From Solirubrobacteraceae bacterium (GTDB lineage Bacteria; Actinomycetota; Thermoleophilia; Solirubrobacterales; Solirubrobacteraceae): a stretch of 53,808 bases of DNA. Within the stretch, counting starts at the first letter, position 1; every line of letters begins with the position of its first letter. This document shows, in pieces, positions 46,309 to 53,808 of the stretch. Made by a program: the position numbers and the translations under genes. The notes below the pieces were generated by a model. It worked only from the letters and a program-made list of their open reading frames with translations. It had not been told where the DNA came from and made no database searches. The stretch spans positions 1 to 53,808 of the forward strand of contig JAICYC010000014.1 in assembly GCA_025934395.1 (NCBI GenBank). Reading direction: 5' to 3'.

Positions 46309-48573
46309 ATGGCCCTCCACGCCCGGCGCCTGCCCTCCCTGCTCGCGACGCTCGCCGCGGCGCTCGCGGGCGCGGTCACGCTCGCGCGGCCGGCCGCGGG
46401 CGCAGGGGAGGCGTGCGCGGGCTCGGGCGCAGCGCCCTGCCCGTACGTGTCGGCGTCGCTCGTGGGGCAGCGCGCGGAGGGCGTCGTGCGGTTCCCGGAG
46501 GCGGTCGCGCTGGACCCGAACGGCTACGTGTACGTCGCCGATCAGCTCAGCTACGTGGTCCAGAAGTGGACCGCGCAAGGCACGTTCGTGAACGAGTGGG
46601 GCTCCTACGGCGGCGGGCACGGCCAGTTCGGGCCGATCGCGGGCCTCGCCGTGGACGCGGCCGGCAACGTGTACGTGGTCGACTCGAGCCACAACCGGAT
46701 CGAGAAGTTCGACTCGAGCGACAGGTACCTGATGTCGTGGGGCCACAAGGGCAGCGCGCTCGGCGACTTCAGCTTCGGCTCCTCCCAGGACTACACCAAG
46801 CCCCCGGGGGGCGGGATCGCGGTCGCGGGGGAATACGTGTACGTGGCCGATTCCGGCAACAACCGGATCGAGCGCTTCAACCTCGAAGGCCAGTTCCCGA
46901 TCCAGTTCGGATCGGGTGGCGACGCGCCCGGGCAGATGCGCTACCCCCGCGCGGTCGCGGCGAACGGGGCGGAGGTGGTGGTCTCGGACGACGACCACCG
47001 CGTGCAGGTGTTCGACCCCAACGGCGGCTACATCGGCCAGACCGGCTCCGCCGGCAGCGGGCCGGGGCAGTTCGGCTTCACCTACGGGGTGGCGATCGAC
47101 GCGGCAGGGAACATCTACGTGGCGGACGACCTCGGCCACCGCGTGGTCAAGCTCGGCCCGCAGCTGCAGTTCCTCGGCGCATGGGGCGGGTTCGGCTCGA
47201 AACCCGGTCAGCTCGCGTTCCCGCGCGCGCTCGCGAGCGACCCCGCGGGTGACACGTACGTGGCGGACACCGCCAACGACCGCATCGAGGTGTTCGACCC
47301 GAACGGAGCGTTCCTGCGCACGCTCGGCATCTCCGGCCGCGGCGTGGGCGAGCTGACGGCGCCGCGCGGGCTCGCGATCGATCCGGCGGGCCGCCTGCTC
47401 GCGGCGGACACGGACGGCAACCGCGTCGAGGTCTACGCGCCGAGCGGGGAAGACCTGATCGAACAGTGGACGCTCTCGGGAGGCAGCCGGTCGAGCCTCT
47501 TCTACCCGGCGGGGATCGCGGTGGACCCCGCGGGGGCGGTGTACGTGTCCGACAACCAGGGCACGCGGGTGGTGCGCTACTGGGGGGACGGCACCTACCT
47601 CGGCGAGATCGGCGGCCCGGCGCAGGCCGGGGGCGCACAGCTGACCGGCGCCCGATCGGTGGCGGTGGCGCCCGCCACCCACGAGCTGTGGGTCGCAGAC
47701 ACGGGCCACAACCGGGTCCTGCTCTACGGGCCCGAAGGCTCGCTGCTTCGGCGCATCGGCGCCGGCGAAGGCAACGGCGCGGCCGGCGGCGGGCTCGGCG
47801 CGTTCAACCGTCCTGCGGCGGTCGCCACCAACGCGGCGGGCGACGCATACGTCGCCGACACGGCCAACGACCGCATCGTGGTGATCGCCCCGGCGGGCGA
47901 AGTGATCGGCCAGTGGGGGGTGCGCGGCGGCGGCGACGGGCGGCTGCGCGGCCCCAACGGGGTGGCCGTCGACGCCGCCGGCACCGTGTACGTGCTCGAC
48001 GGCGAAAACAACCGCGTGCAGGCGTTCACGCCGAGCGGGTCCCTGGTCTCGAAATGGGGCCTGCGCGGCACGGGGCTAGGCGAGTTCTCCCAGCCGGGCG
48101 CGATCGCGGTGGGCTGCGAAGGAGAGGTGTACGTCGCCGACACCAACAACAACCGCATCGAGCGGTTCCAGCCGGTCTCGCCCGCGGGCACGGGCTGCCT
48201 GGCGCTCTCGGCGTGGCCGCCGCCGCTCGACGTGCCGCCGGTGCTCAGCGTGGCGCTGCCGCGCTCGGTGGGTGTTCTCGCGCGGCGGGGACTCGCGCTG
48301 TCGGTGGCCTGCCAGCGCGGCTGCCGGATCCTCGTGACGGGGACGCTCACGCCCCGGCGAGGGCGTGGTGCGGTGCGCCTGCGCTCGAGCGGCCGTGCCC
48401 TGCCGAAGGGCCTCGCGGGCCACGTCCGCCTCTCCCTGAGCGCGCGCGGGCTCGGGCGTCTGAAGCGCTCGCTCGGGCACCGGCGGCTGCTGACCGCGCG
48501 CGTGCGGATCGTGGCGGTCGGGCCCACCGGGCGGCGCGTGACCGTCTCCAGGGTCTACACCGTGGCGCGGTAG
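46309..48573 (+). CDS. Secreted NHL-repeat beta-propeller protein with basic C-terminal module
   Basis: 754 residues. A signal peptide (LPSLLATLAAALAGAVTLARPAAG) is followed by about ten to twelve NHL repeats (about 55-620). Each has a P-x-G/A-V-A-V/L-D-x-x-G-x-V/I-Y-V-A-D-x-x-N-x-R-I pattern, such as NVYVVDSSHNRIEKF and TYVADTANDRIEVF, enough for two propellers. The tail (about 640-754) has a Cys pair (ACQRGC) and a basic beta-rich module, HVRLSLSARGLGRLKRSL..., close in style to the tail of the protein at 51127. NHL propellers bind other macromolecules; no catalytic site is visible. A weak -10 (TCTCAT, 46297-46302) lies 6 nt upstream of the ATG. Confidence 0.88.
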   Translation: MALHARRLPSLLATLAAALAGAVTLARPAAGAGEACAGSGAAPCPYVSASLVGQRAEGVVRFPEAVALDPNGYVYVADQLSYVVQKWTAQGTFVNEWGSYGGGHGQFGPIAGLAVDAAGNVYVVDSSHNRIEKFDSSDRYLMSWGHKGSALGDFSFGSSQDYTKPPGGGIAVAGEYVYVADSGNNRIERFNLEGQFPIQFGSGGDAPGQMRYPRAVAANGAEVVVSDDDHRVQVFDPNGGYIGQTGSAGSGPGQFGFTYGVAIDAAGNIYVADDLGHRVVKLGPQLQFLGAWGGFGSKPGQLAFPRALASDPAGDTYVADTANDRIEVFDPNGAFLRTLGISGRGVGELTAPRGLAIDPAGRLLAADTDGNRVEVYAPSGEDLIEQWTLSGGSRSSLFYPAGIAVDPAGAVYVSDNQGTRVVRYWGDGTYLGEIGGPAQAGGAQLTGARSVAVAPATHELWVADTGHNRVLLYGPEGSLLRRIGAGEGNGAAGGGLGAFNRPAAVATNAAGDAYVADTANDRIVVIAPAGEVIGQWGVRGGGDGRLRGPNGVAVDAAGTVYVLDGENNRVQAFTPSGSLVSKWGLRGTGLGEFSQPGAIAVGCEGEVYVADTNNNRIERFQPVSPAGTGCLALSAWPPPLDVPPVLSVALPRSVGVLARRGLALSVACQRGCRILVTGTLTPRRGRGAVRLRSSGRALPKGLAGHVRLSLSARGLGRLKRSLGHRRLLTARVRIVAVGPTGRRVTVSRVYTVAR

Positions 48574-48577
48574 GGTC

Positions 48578-48583
48578 GATAAT
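48578..48583 (+). promoter_or_regulatory. -10 hexamer (GATAAT), leaderless arrangement
   Basis: GATAAT differs from TATAAT at one base and ends 6 nt before ATG 48590. It lies only 5 bp after the NHL gene stop, so the small gene may have its own leaderless transcript. Confidence 0.5.
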
Positions 48584-48589
48584 GAAGCC

Positions 48590-48883
48590 ATGAGCGATCC
48601 CGGTCCCGTGCACCTGCCGGACGACCAGGCGATGGACCAGCGCCGCGAGCGGGTCCGGATCGAGACCGAACGGCTGCGCATCGAGGGCGTGCTCACGCTC
48701 GCTCGCGACGGCTACCGCAGCCGCGTCTCGGACGTGCTGAACGCGGCCGAGCGCGACTTCATCACGCTCACCGATGTGACGGTCGCGCCACTCGACGGCG
48801 GCCCGACCGAGCTGCACCCGTTCCTGAGCGTGGCACGTCGCCACATCGTGTTCGCGGTGGGCGCCGATGCCGGCGTCGAGTAG
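48590..48883 (+). CDS. Small protein of unknown function
   Basis: 97 residues. I do not recognise it with confidence. It has an acidic start, a charged helix-like segment MDQRRERVRIETERLRIEG, then a beta-rich part (LTLARDGYRSRVSDVLNAAERDFITLTDVTVAPLDGG, shown here across two secondary-structure units) and ends with ARRHIVFAVGADAGVE. The layout of a short sheet with a central R-V-S-D-x-L-N segment recalls small PilZ-like or DUF6812-like proteins of thermoleophilic actinobacteria, but that is a guess. A good -10 lies 6 nt upstream. It is followed after 46 nt by an XRE-type gene in the same direction. Confidence 0.7.
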   Translation: MSDPGPVHLPDDQAMDQRRERVRIETERLRIEGVLTLARDGYRSRVSDVLNAAERDFITLTDVTVAPLDGGPTELHPFLSVARRHIVFAVGADAGVE

Positions 48884-48929
48884 CGCGGCGCACACGATCC
48901 ATCCGGCAGCACGACGATGATGCTCGGCG

Positions 48930-49499
48930 ATGGCGAACCGTGCAGCGCAGGCGATCGAGGAGCTGCGTAGCGAGCTCGGGATGAACCGCGCCGAAGCCGC
49001 CCGCGCCGCGGGCGTGAGCACCGCGACCTGGAGCGCGATCGAGTCCGGTGCGACCGAGCGCCCCCACCCCGCCACAAAGGTGCGCGTGGCGCGTGCGCTC
49101 GGGGTACCGCCGAGCCGCATCTGGCGCCATCGGCCGGCGTCGCTGCACCTCGCCGACGTCGAGGACCCGCGCTGGGAGCGTGCGGTCCGCAGCGCCGCTC
49201 AGCGACTCTCGCGCGAGGGCACACCCGAGCAGCGCAAGCGCTTCGGCGAACAGCTCGCCGGGGTGCTCGACTGCGTGGACCCGCGCGGGCTCTCCACGCG
49301 CTGGGACTCGCTGTGGGAGATCGCGGGCTCGCTCGTTATCGGGCCCCACGTGAGCCCGATCGACCTCGTGGACGGGCGGCTGGTGGAATCGGCCGCATAC
49401 ACAGCCGCGTCGGCGACGCGGAGCGGGCCCGTGTCGGCCCGCCGCGGTGCGGTGCAGGCCCGCCGCGGGACGCCACGCGGGCGCAGCCAGCGCCGCTGA
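48930..49499 (+). CDS. XRE-family helix-turn-helix protein
   Basis: 189 residues. The N-terminal HTH (about 6-62) is LRSELGMNRAEAARAAGVSTATWSAIESG, with ALGVPPSRIWRHR closing the domain; this is the lambda-repressor-like fold. The middle part (about 70-145) is helical with no known sensor domain, and the last 25 residues are Arg-rich (ARRGAVQARRGTPRGRSQRR), which may add non-specific DNA contacts. The target is unknown. No toxin gene is visible beside it, so an antitoxin role is not supported. No clear ribosome site is present. Confidence 0.82.
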   Translation: MANRAAQAIEELRSELGMNRAEAARAAGVSTATWSAIESGATERPHPATKVRVARALGVPPSRIWRHRPASLHLADVEDPRWERAVRSAAQRLSREGTPEQRKRFGEQLAGVLDCVDPRGLSTRWDSLWEIAGSLVIGPHVSPIDLVDGRLVESAAYTAASATRSGPVSARRGAVQARRGTPRGRSQRR

Positions 49500-49585
49500 G
49501 CGGGCCGCGCCGGGCGCAAGCGGACGGGAGCGGGGCGCTCCCGGAGCACATCGGTGCCCGGTTGCCGGCCCCCGGGCCCCCGGGC

Positions 49586-49619
49586 CGCCGGTCGCCGGTC
49601 GCCGGTCGCCGGTCGCCGG
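49586..49619. repeat. Short tandem repeat of the heptamer CGCCGGT
   Basis: Four complete CGCCGGT units (49586-49613) and a fifth with one change at its end (CGCCGGC). It lies in the non-coding gap between the XRE and TetR genes, about 60 bp before the TetR start. Copy-number change by slippage is plausible. Confidence 0.85.
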
Positions 49620-49665
49620 CGGGCTCAAGGCCCCGGTCGACGAGCGTAACCGAGGATTCCTCTGA

Positions 49666-49677
49666 TATGCAAGAATA
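49666..49677 (+). promoter_or_regulatory. Candidate -10 (TATGCA) and overlapping dyad before the TetR gene
   Basis: TATGCA (49666-49671) is followed after 6 nt by TTG 49678. GCAA-GAATA-TTGC (49669-49681) is an inverted repeat across the presumed transcription start. A TetR dimer bound here would block its own promoter, the usual autoregulation in the family. Confidence 0.4.
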
Positions 49678-50250
49678 TTGCTCGTGTCAGCTCGCACACG
49701 GCTCCTCTCCGCCGCCCTGGAGCGCTTCAGCTCGGAGGGAGCGGTGGCCCCGACGCTGGAGGAGATCCGCACCGCCGCGGGCGTGAGCGTTGGCGCGCTC
49801 TACCACCACTTCCCCGACAAGGCCTCGCTGCACGCGGCGCTCTACACCGAGGTGCTCCGCGGCTACCAGGAGGGCTTCGCGCTCGAGCTGCGCACCCACC
49901 CGGGCGCGCGCGAGGGTGTCCGGGCGGGCGTGGCCTACCACCTGCGCTGGGTGGCCGCCCACCGTGCGGAGGCGGCGCTGCTGCTGCACGAGCGCCCCGC
50001 CCGCGAGGACGCGGTGCGCGCGGCCGACGAGGCCTTCATGAGGGAGGTGGCGGGCTGGTTTCGCACCCACGCGCACTACGGCGCGGTGCGCGACCTCCCG
50101 TTCGACCTGCTGTACGCGCTGTGGATCGGCACGGCACAGGAGTACTGCCGGCACTGGCTCGCCTCCGGGCGCAGCCGCATGCGCCCGGAGGCGGTGCGCA
50201 CGCTGTCCGACGCGGCGTGGGCCGCGCTCTCGACGCAAGGAGATCGATGA
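49678..50250 (+). CDS. TetR-family transcriptional regulator
   Basis: 190 residues from TTG 49678, or 188 from GTG 49684; neither has a ribosome site. The HTH is canonical: LEEIRTAAGVSVGALYHHFPDKASLHAAL (split between helices 2 and 4). The ligand domain (about 65-188) contains AYHLRWVAAHRAEAALLLHE and YALWIGTAQEYCRHWL, resembling regulators of acyl-CoA genes. The stop overlaps the start of a crotonase gene (ATGATG), so it probably controls fatty-acid or CoA-thioester metabolism and answers to an acyl-CoA or related ligand. Confidence 0.92.
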   Translation: MLVSARTRLLSAALERFSSEGAVAPTLEEIRTAAGVSVGALYHHFPDKASLHAALYTEVLRGYQEGFALELRTHPGAREGVRAGVAYHLRWVAAHRAEAALLLHERPAREDAVRAADEAFMREVAGWFRTHAHYGAVRDLPFDLLYALWIGTAQEYCRHWLASGRSRMRPEAVRTLSDAAWAALSTQGDR

Positions 50251-51074
50251 TGCAGCTCTACGAGGACCTCGTCGCCAGCGGCGACGATGCCGACCGCGAG
50301 TACGTGACCGTGCAGCGCGGGGACGCCCGCGCGATCGTGACGCTGGCCGACCCCGACCGGCTCAACGTGCTCAGCGCGCCCCTGGTGAGGCAGCTGAAGG
50401 ACGCGCTCGTCGAGCTGACCGGCGACCCCGCGATCAAGACGGTGGTGCTCACGGGAGCCGACCCGGGCTTCTGCGCCGGCGGCGACCTGCGGATGATGGC
50501 GCTCACCGAGGAGGGCCTGCAGGCCGAGCCCGGAGCGAGCGACATATGGCGCTGGATCCGCTACGAGTTCGGCGCGGTGGCGCGCCTGATCGCGCGCTCG
50601 GACACCGCGTTCGTGGCCGCGCTCAACGGCGCCGCCGCGGGCGTGGGGCTCGCGTGGGCGCTCACGTGCGACCTCGTGCTCGCCTCCGAGCGCGCGAGGA
50701 TCGTGCCCGCGTTCGGGCGCCTCGGGCTGCTTCCGGAGGTGGGCACGAGCTGGGCGCTCACGCGCGCGCTCGGCTACCAGGGCGCGTTCGCGTTCTACGC
50801 GCGCGGGCTCCATCTCACCGCCCAGCAGGCCCACGAGGCGGGGCTCGTCCACGAAGTGCTCGCCCACGACGCGCTGCTCGACGCGGCGGATGCGTGGTGC
50901 GAGCGGATCGCCGCGCTGCCGCCGCACGCGCTCGCGATGACCAAGCCGCTCCTGCGCACGGCCGCCGACGCGACCTGGGACCACGCGATCACGATGGAGG
51001 AGTTCGCCGAGCCCACCTGCTTCACCACCGGGGCGTTCCAGCGGCAGGTGCAGGCACTGCTGCAGGCGCGCTGA
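50247..51074 (+). CDS. Enoyl-CoA hydratase/isomerase family protein, coupled to TetR
   Basis: 275 residues from ATG 50247; ATG 50250 is equally possible. AAGGAG (50237-50242) lies 4 or 7 nt upstream inside the TetR gene. Crotonase features: LADPDRLNVLSAPLV, GADPGFCAGGDLRMM, AALNGAAAGVGLAWALTCD and GRLGLLPEVGTSWALTRALG, with Glu at the catalytic position (LLPEVG). That acid is retained here, unlike in the crotonase at 36642. C-terminal EEFAEPTCFTTGAFQRQVQALL is the usual trimer segment. Probably a true hydratase or isomerase under TetR control. Confidence 0.92.
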   Translation: MMQLYEDLVASGDDADREYVTVQRGDARAIVTLADPDRLNVLSAPLVRQLKDALVELTGDPAIKTVVLTGADPGFCAGGDLRMMALTEEGLQAEPGASDIWRWIRYEFGAVARLIARSDTAFVAALNGAAAGVGLAWALTCDLVLASERARIVPAFGRLGLLPEVGTSWALTRALGYQGAFAFYARGLHLTAQQAHEAGLVHEVLAHDALLDAADAWCERIAALPPHALAMTKPLLRTAADATWDHAITMEEFAEPTCFTTGAFQRQVQALLQAR

Positions 51075-51114
51075 GCCGCCGGCTTGCGCCGGGGAGCCGC
51101 GGGCCAGGTAGTGG

Positions 51115-51120
51115 TACCGT
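51115..51120 (+). promoter_or_regulatory. Candidate -10 hexamer (TACCGT), leaderless arrangement
   Basis: TACCGT ends 6 nt before GTG 51127. It is preceded by TAGTGG, so TAGTGGTAC is shared with the ku upstream region. No Shine-Dalgarno is present. Confidence 0.4.
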
Positions 51121-51126
51121 CCGCGC

Positions 51127-53583
51127 GTGCCGCGACCGTCGATCGATCCACCGGAGGACGTGCCCGCCGTTGCGGGCACGCGGCCACGAAAGCGCGCCAG
51201 GCCGGCCCTGCCGCTCCGGCTCGCGCTGCTCACGCTCGCTGTGGCGCTCGCCGGCACGGTCTCGGCGATGGCGTTCCAGGCGCTGCCGTCGGGCGATCAG
51301 GTCAACGACGACGCCGCGGCGGGGATCGAAAAGACCCAGAGCGTGGGCAACGAGGATCCCGCAAACTCCGACGTCGTCGGAGGCGCGCTCGTCGCGGGCA
51401 AGCCGGCGGTGCCGTGGGCGGTGTTCCGCCAGCAGGAGGCCAGCGGCGCGAAGGACCAGATCTTCTCGCGCTCGTTCGCGGGGGGCGCGTGGACCACGCG
51501 GGGCACGGGAACGGTCGGCGGCAGCTCCAGCAGCTCCCCCACGTTCACCGGCTCGCTCAACTTCGACCAGACCCAGGACGGCGAGGCGCCCGCGATCGAC
51601 TTCGCCGGCGCGGGCCGCACGGTGCCGTGGGCGACCTGGTACGAGCAGACCACCGGCGCAAAATTCAACAACGACAACGTGTTCGCGAGCCGCTTCGACA
51701 GCGTCAGCGGCAGGTGGATCTTCGGTGGCCAGGCACGCGGCGCCGGCGGCACCTCCGGCGTCCCGGTCCCCTCGCTGAACATCCACACCAACCAGAGCGC
51801 GGAGAACCCGTCCGTGGCGGGCGGCTCGGCGGTCGACCCCACCAAACCCGGCCCGTGGGTGACCTGGCAGGAGACGACGTCGCTCCCCGTCGCCGAAAAG
51901 GACCAGATCTTCGTCGAGCGCCCCGAAGGGCCCGGGCAGACCAACTGCGAGACGGAGACTCCCAAAGGTGTCGAAGACGTGACGGGCCACATTCCCGCGA
52001 TCGGCGGCTTCTGCTGGCAGCAGACCGGCGTGCCGCGCGTGGGTATCGGCACGACCGACCCGAGCCTCAACATCGACCCCCGCCGCAACGGCGTCGAGCC
52101 CGACATCGCGTTCACCGGCGCCAACGACGCGGTGCCGTGGGTGGTGTGGTACGAGACGGAACCGGGCACGATCGGACGCTCCGCCAAGGAGCTGGTGTTC
52201 GCCGCCAAGGGCGTCCATGACGGCGAAGGCGCGAACGGCGGCTTCCACTGGGTGGCGGTCGGCAGCCGGCTCCAGGGCGAACTCGGAACCTCGGGAACGA
52301 GCAAATTCGGCCCGTGCCTCGAATCGCTCGAAAACGAGGAACACTGCTCGCTGAACAAGAACCCGGAAGCCGACGCGGAGGACCCGCGCGTGGCCGCAGG
52401 GACGATGAACCCCGCCAACCCGACCGTGCCGTGGGTGGCGTGGGACGAGAAGGTCGGCACCATCGACCAGATCTTCGTCGCGCGGCTCGTCGGCGCCGGT
52501 GGCGAAGCGCATTTCGAAGTCGTGAACGGCGGCGCGCCGATCTCGACGGGGGCGAACTCGTCGAGGCGACCCGACATGACGTTCTCCGGCAACACGCCGT
52601 ACGTGTCGTGGCGTGAGGACGTCGGAGGCGGCGTCGAACGAGCCTCCTTCGGCCACTTCGTGAACGCCGCGAGCCCCACGTTCCAGCTCGACGAGAGCGG
52701 CGTGCCGCTGGCGTCCAACGCGGACGTCCGCGAGCCCATCTCCTCGTCGTGCATCGCCACCCCGTTCAACGGCGACGGCGCCGCCTGCCAGGGCGAAGCG
52801 CAGGGCACGCCGTTCTTCCTGTTCACGAACGGCACAGGCCCGCTCGGTCTGTTCGCGGGCGCGTTCGCGCCCGAAACGCCCGTGACCGGCGAAGCCGGCG
52901 CGGTGACCACATCGACGGCCACTGTGGCCGGCTCGGTGAACCCGCTCGGCGCGTCCGTGCACGTGTCCTTCGAATACGGCACCACCACGGCATACGGGCA
53001 GAGCGCGGGCGGCTCAGCGAGCGGCGTGAGCGACTCGGCGGTCCCGTTCTCGGCGGCGCTCACGGGCCTGCCGGCGAACACGACCATCCACTACCGTGCC
53101 GTCGCCACCAGCGACCTCGGCACCTTCGTGGGAGCCGATCGCACGCTCACAACAGCGCGTGAAGGCAGCTCGGTCACGACCAACCCACCGCCGGGCGCGT
53201 CGAGCGCGAAGACGACGGTCGCGCAGCTGGCGCGCAGCTTCACCGGCTCGCGCATCAAGGTGCACGTGTCGTGCACCGGGCCGAGCGGAACGAGCTGCAA
53301 GCTCACGCTTCGCCTGACGGTGGTGGAGACGCTCAAGGGCCACCGCGTGGTGGGCGTCACGGCAGCGAAGAAGCGCCGGCGCACGGTCACCGTCGGCAGC
53401 GCCACCGTCACGCTTGCAGCCGGCCAGGCGACGACGGTGAGCGTGTCGCTGAACAGGACCGGCAGGCGCCTGCTGGCGAAGCGGCACGGCCGTCTGAAGG
53501 TGCGCGTGGTCGTCACGCAGGCGGGCGTGAGCGCGCCGATAAGCATCCAGATCGCCTCGTTGAAGCCGGCCAAGCGACGCTAG
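51127..53583 (+). CDS. Secreted repeat protein (VPW-x-W repeats, Fn3-like domain, basic C-terminal module)
   Basis: 818 residues from GTG 51127. Basic N-terminus, then a signal/anchor LRLALLTLAVALAGTVSAMAF. Residues about 60-560 contain at least five units marked by a Trp strand: AVPWAVFRQQE, TVPWATWYEQ, PGPWVTWQET, AVPWVVWYETE and TVPWVAWDEK, each followed by a stretch such as DQIFVER or DQIFVAR. This suggests a propeller. An Fn3-like domain (about 590-680) has the typical GSVNPLGASVHVSFEYGTTT start. The tail (about 695-818) carries a Cys pair and VSVSLNRTGRRLLAKRHGRLKVRVVV, resembling the NHL protein tail. No enzyme motif is seen; a surface-binding role is inferred. Confidence 0.82.
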   Translation: MPRPSIDPPEDVPAVAGTRPRKRARPALPLRLALLTLAVALAGTVSAMAFQALPSGDQVNDDAAAGIEKTQSVGNEDPANSDVVGGALVAGKPAVPWAVFRQQEASGAKDQIFSRSFAGGAWTTRGTGTVGGSSSSSPTFTGSLNFDQTQDGEAPAIDFAGAGRTVPWATWYEQTTGAKFNNDNVFASRFDSVSGRWIFGGQARGAGGTSGVPVPSLNIHTNQSAENPSVAGGSAVDPTKPGPWVTWQETTSLPVAEKDQIFVERPEGPGQTNCETETPKGVEDVTGHIPAIGGFCWQQTGVPRVGIGTTDPSLNIDPRRNGVEPDIAFTGANDAVPWVVWYETEPGTIGRSAKELVFAAKGVHDGEGANGGFHWVAVGSRLQGELGTSGTSKFGPCLESLENEEHCSLNKNPEADAEDPRVAAGTMNPANPTVPWVAWDEKVGTIDQIFVARLVGAGGEAHFEVVNGGAPISTGANSSRRPDMTFSGNTPYVSWREDVGGGVERASFGHFVNAASPTFQLDESGVPLASNADVREPISSSCIATPFNGDGAACQGEAQGTPFFLFTNGTGPLGLFAGAFAPETPVTGEAGAVTTSTATVAGSVNPLGASVHVSFEYGTTTAYGQSAGGSASGVSDSAVPFSAALTGLPANTTIHYRAVATSDLGTFVGADRTLTTAREGSSVTTNPPPGASSAKTTVAQLARSFTGSRIKVHVSCTGPSGTSCKLTLRLTVVETLKGHRVVGVTAAKKRRRTVTVGSATVTLAAGQATTVSVSLNRTGRRLLAKRHGRLKVRVVVTQAGVSAPISIQIASLKPAKRR

Positions 53584-53600
53584 GCGGAATCACGGTCAGC

Positions 53601-53684
53601 CGTCCCGGCCCCGCCCTCGCGGAGGGTAGGGCCGCCGCTGGTCGCAGCCGGCCACGGGCGTCTTGCTACGGGGAGGCCGGGACG
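53601..53684. repeat. Inverted repeat with internal hairpin between convergent genes
   Basis: CGTCCCGGCC (53601-53610) and GGCCGGGACG (53675-53684) are perfect 10-bp complements. A small hairpin CCCTC-GCG-GAGGG lies inside (53614-53626). The element sits in the 133-bp gap between the stop at 53583 and the opposite-strand stop at 53717. It may be a two-way terminator region; it could also mark the edge of an inserted segment. Confidence 0.5.
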
Positions 53685-53716
53685 ACGTGCGAACCCGATT
53701 TTGGCTTTGGACAGCC

Positions 53717-53808
53717 TTATTCTGGCTCTTTTGGACCCAGATTCACGGGCGGCTCGGCGTCGAGCGCTTGAAGCACTGCGTCAGGACTAAGACCTGCCTT
53801 CTCAAGCC
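53717..53808 (-). CDS. C-terminal fragment of an unidentified minus-strand gene
   Basis: On the minus strand the frame is open from the right edge (codons from 53806) to a TAA at 53719-53717, 29 residues ending NLGPKEPE, preceded by LSPDAVLQALDAEPP. It has helix-like composition and a natural-looking acidic C-terminus. GC content and the TAA stop differ from the rest of the window, where TGA and TAG prevail, so the gene may have another origin. Too little is visible to assign a family. Confidence 0.4.
   Translation of the reverse strand, partial: LEKAGLSPDAVLQALDAEPPVNLGPKEPE

Noticed and set aside
44551-47709. Extended minus-strand frame that includes GtrA
   Set aside because: Only the last 190 codons (44551-45123) encode a real protein. 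Upstream codons are antisense to the GtrB-like and NHL genes.
48930-49499. Toxin-antitoxin pair made of the XRE protein and the 97-residue protein upstream
   Set aside because: The small protein has no toxin fold that I recognise. The genes are 46 nt apart and the XRE protein has a long extra C-terminal region unlike HigA/MqsA antitoxins.
49586-49619. CRISPR-like array
   Set aside because: Units are 7 bp with no spacers. There are no cas genes in the window.

Overview
The window is about 54 kb of very GC-rich chromosomal DNA, with almost every third codon position G or C. It is densely coding on both strands. The gene content (many secreted NHL, Ig-like and beta-helix proteins with basic C-terminal modules, large cyclase/ATPase/LuxR regulators, Ku with LigD, a GGDEF/HD-GYP protein, several acyl-CoA enzymes) and the G/C-saturated codons fit an aerobic soil actinobacterium of the Thermoleophilia (Solirubrobacter/Conexibacter type). 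That placement is an inference from style, not from a marker gene. I found no rRNA, tRNA, CRISPR array, insertion sequence or prophage.

Layout. 1-4.8 kb, plus strand: the tail of an ATPase of the HATPase_c fold, an aldo/keto reductase, a secreted GH79-like glycosidase, an M48 peptidase and an aldose 1-epimerase. 4.8-10.7 kb, minus strand: a GGDEF/HD-GYP signalling protein with an altered HD metal site, a 380-bp non-coding region with a duplicated dyad, an MBL-fold hydrolase and a secreted beta-helix protein. 10.75-11.0 kb: a divergent control region with a large nearly centred inverted repeat. 11.0-15.2 kb: a secreted protein of eight Ig-like repeats plus IPT/TIG, a secreted lipase and a small membrane protein. 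15.3-19.9 kb: a two-gene unit of a benzoylformate-decarboxylase-like ThDP enzyme with unusual active-site residues and a DLD-II type FAD/Fe-S dehydrogenase. This could be a 2-hydroxyacid to 2-oxoacid to aldehyde route. 19.8-26.4 kb: a HAD/GNAT/dienelactone-hydrolase operon (minus), a medium-chain reductase, a P450, an SDR and an M20 peptidase. 26.6-30.0 kb: Ku and LigD, a complete two-gene NHEJ unit. 30.0-36.1 kb, minus strand: a cyclase-ATPase-LuxR regulator coupled to a membrane protein, a crotonase and a PfkB kinase. 36.1-39.8 kb, plus strand: a thioesterase, then a tightly coupled crotonase-SDR-cupin-DUF2855 operon. 39.9-43.8 kb: a secreted S15/CocE-type peptidase, a dienelactone hydrolase and a secreted protein. 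43.8-46.2 kb: a methyltransferase, GtrA (minus) and a GtrB-like glycosyltransferase. 46.3-53.6 kb: a secreted NHL-repeat protein, small DNA-binding/unknown proteins, TetR with a crotonase, and a secreted repeat protein. At the right edge the tail of an unidentified minus-strand gene enters the window.

Two global patterns stand out. Several genes without a Shine-Dalgarno have a TAnnnT-like hexamer 6-7 nt before the start codon, which suggests leaderless transcripts. Some large exported proteins use GAA for glutamate where the cytosolic genes use GAG almost exclusively. The strongest candidates for something undescribed are the inverted-repeat control element at 10837-10930, the ThDP/DLD-II pair, and a shared basic C-terminal module on the secreted proteins.
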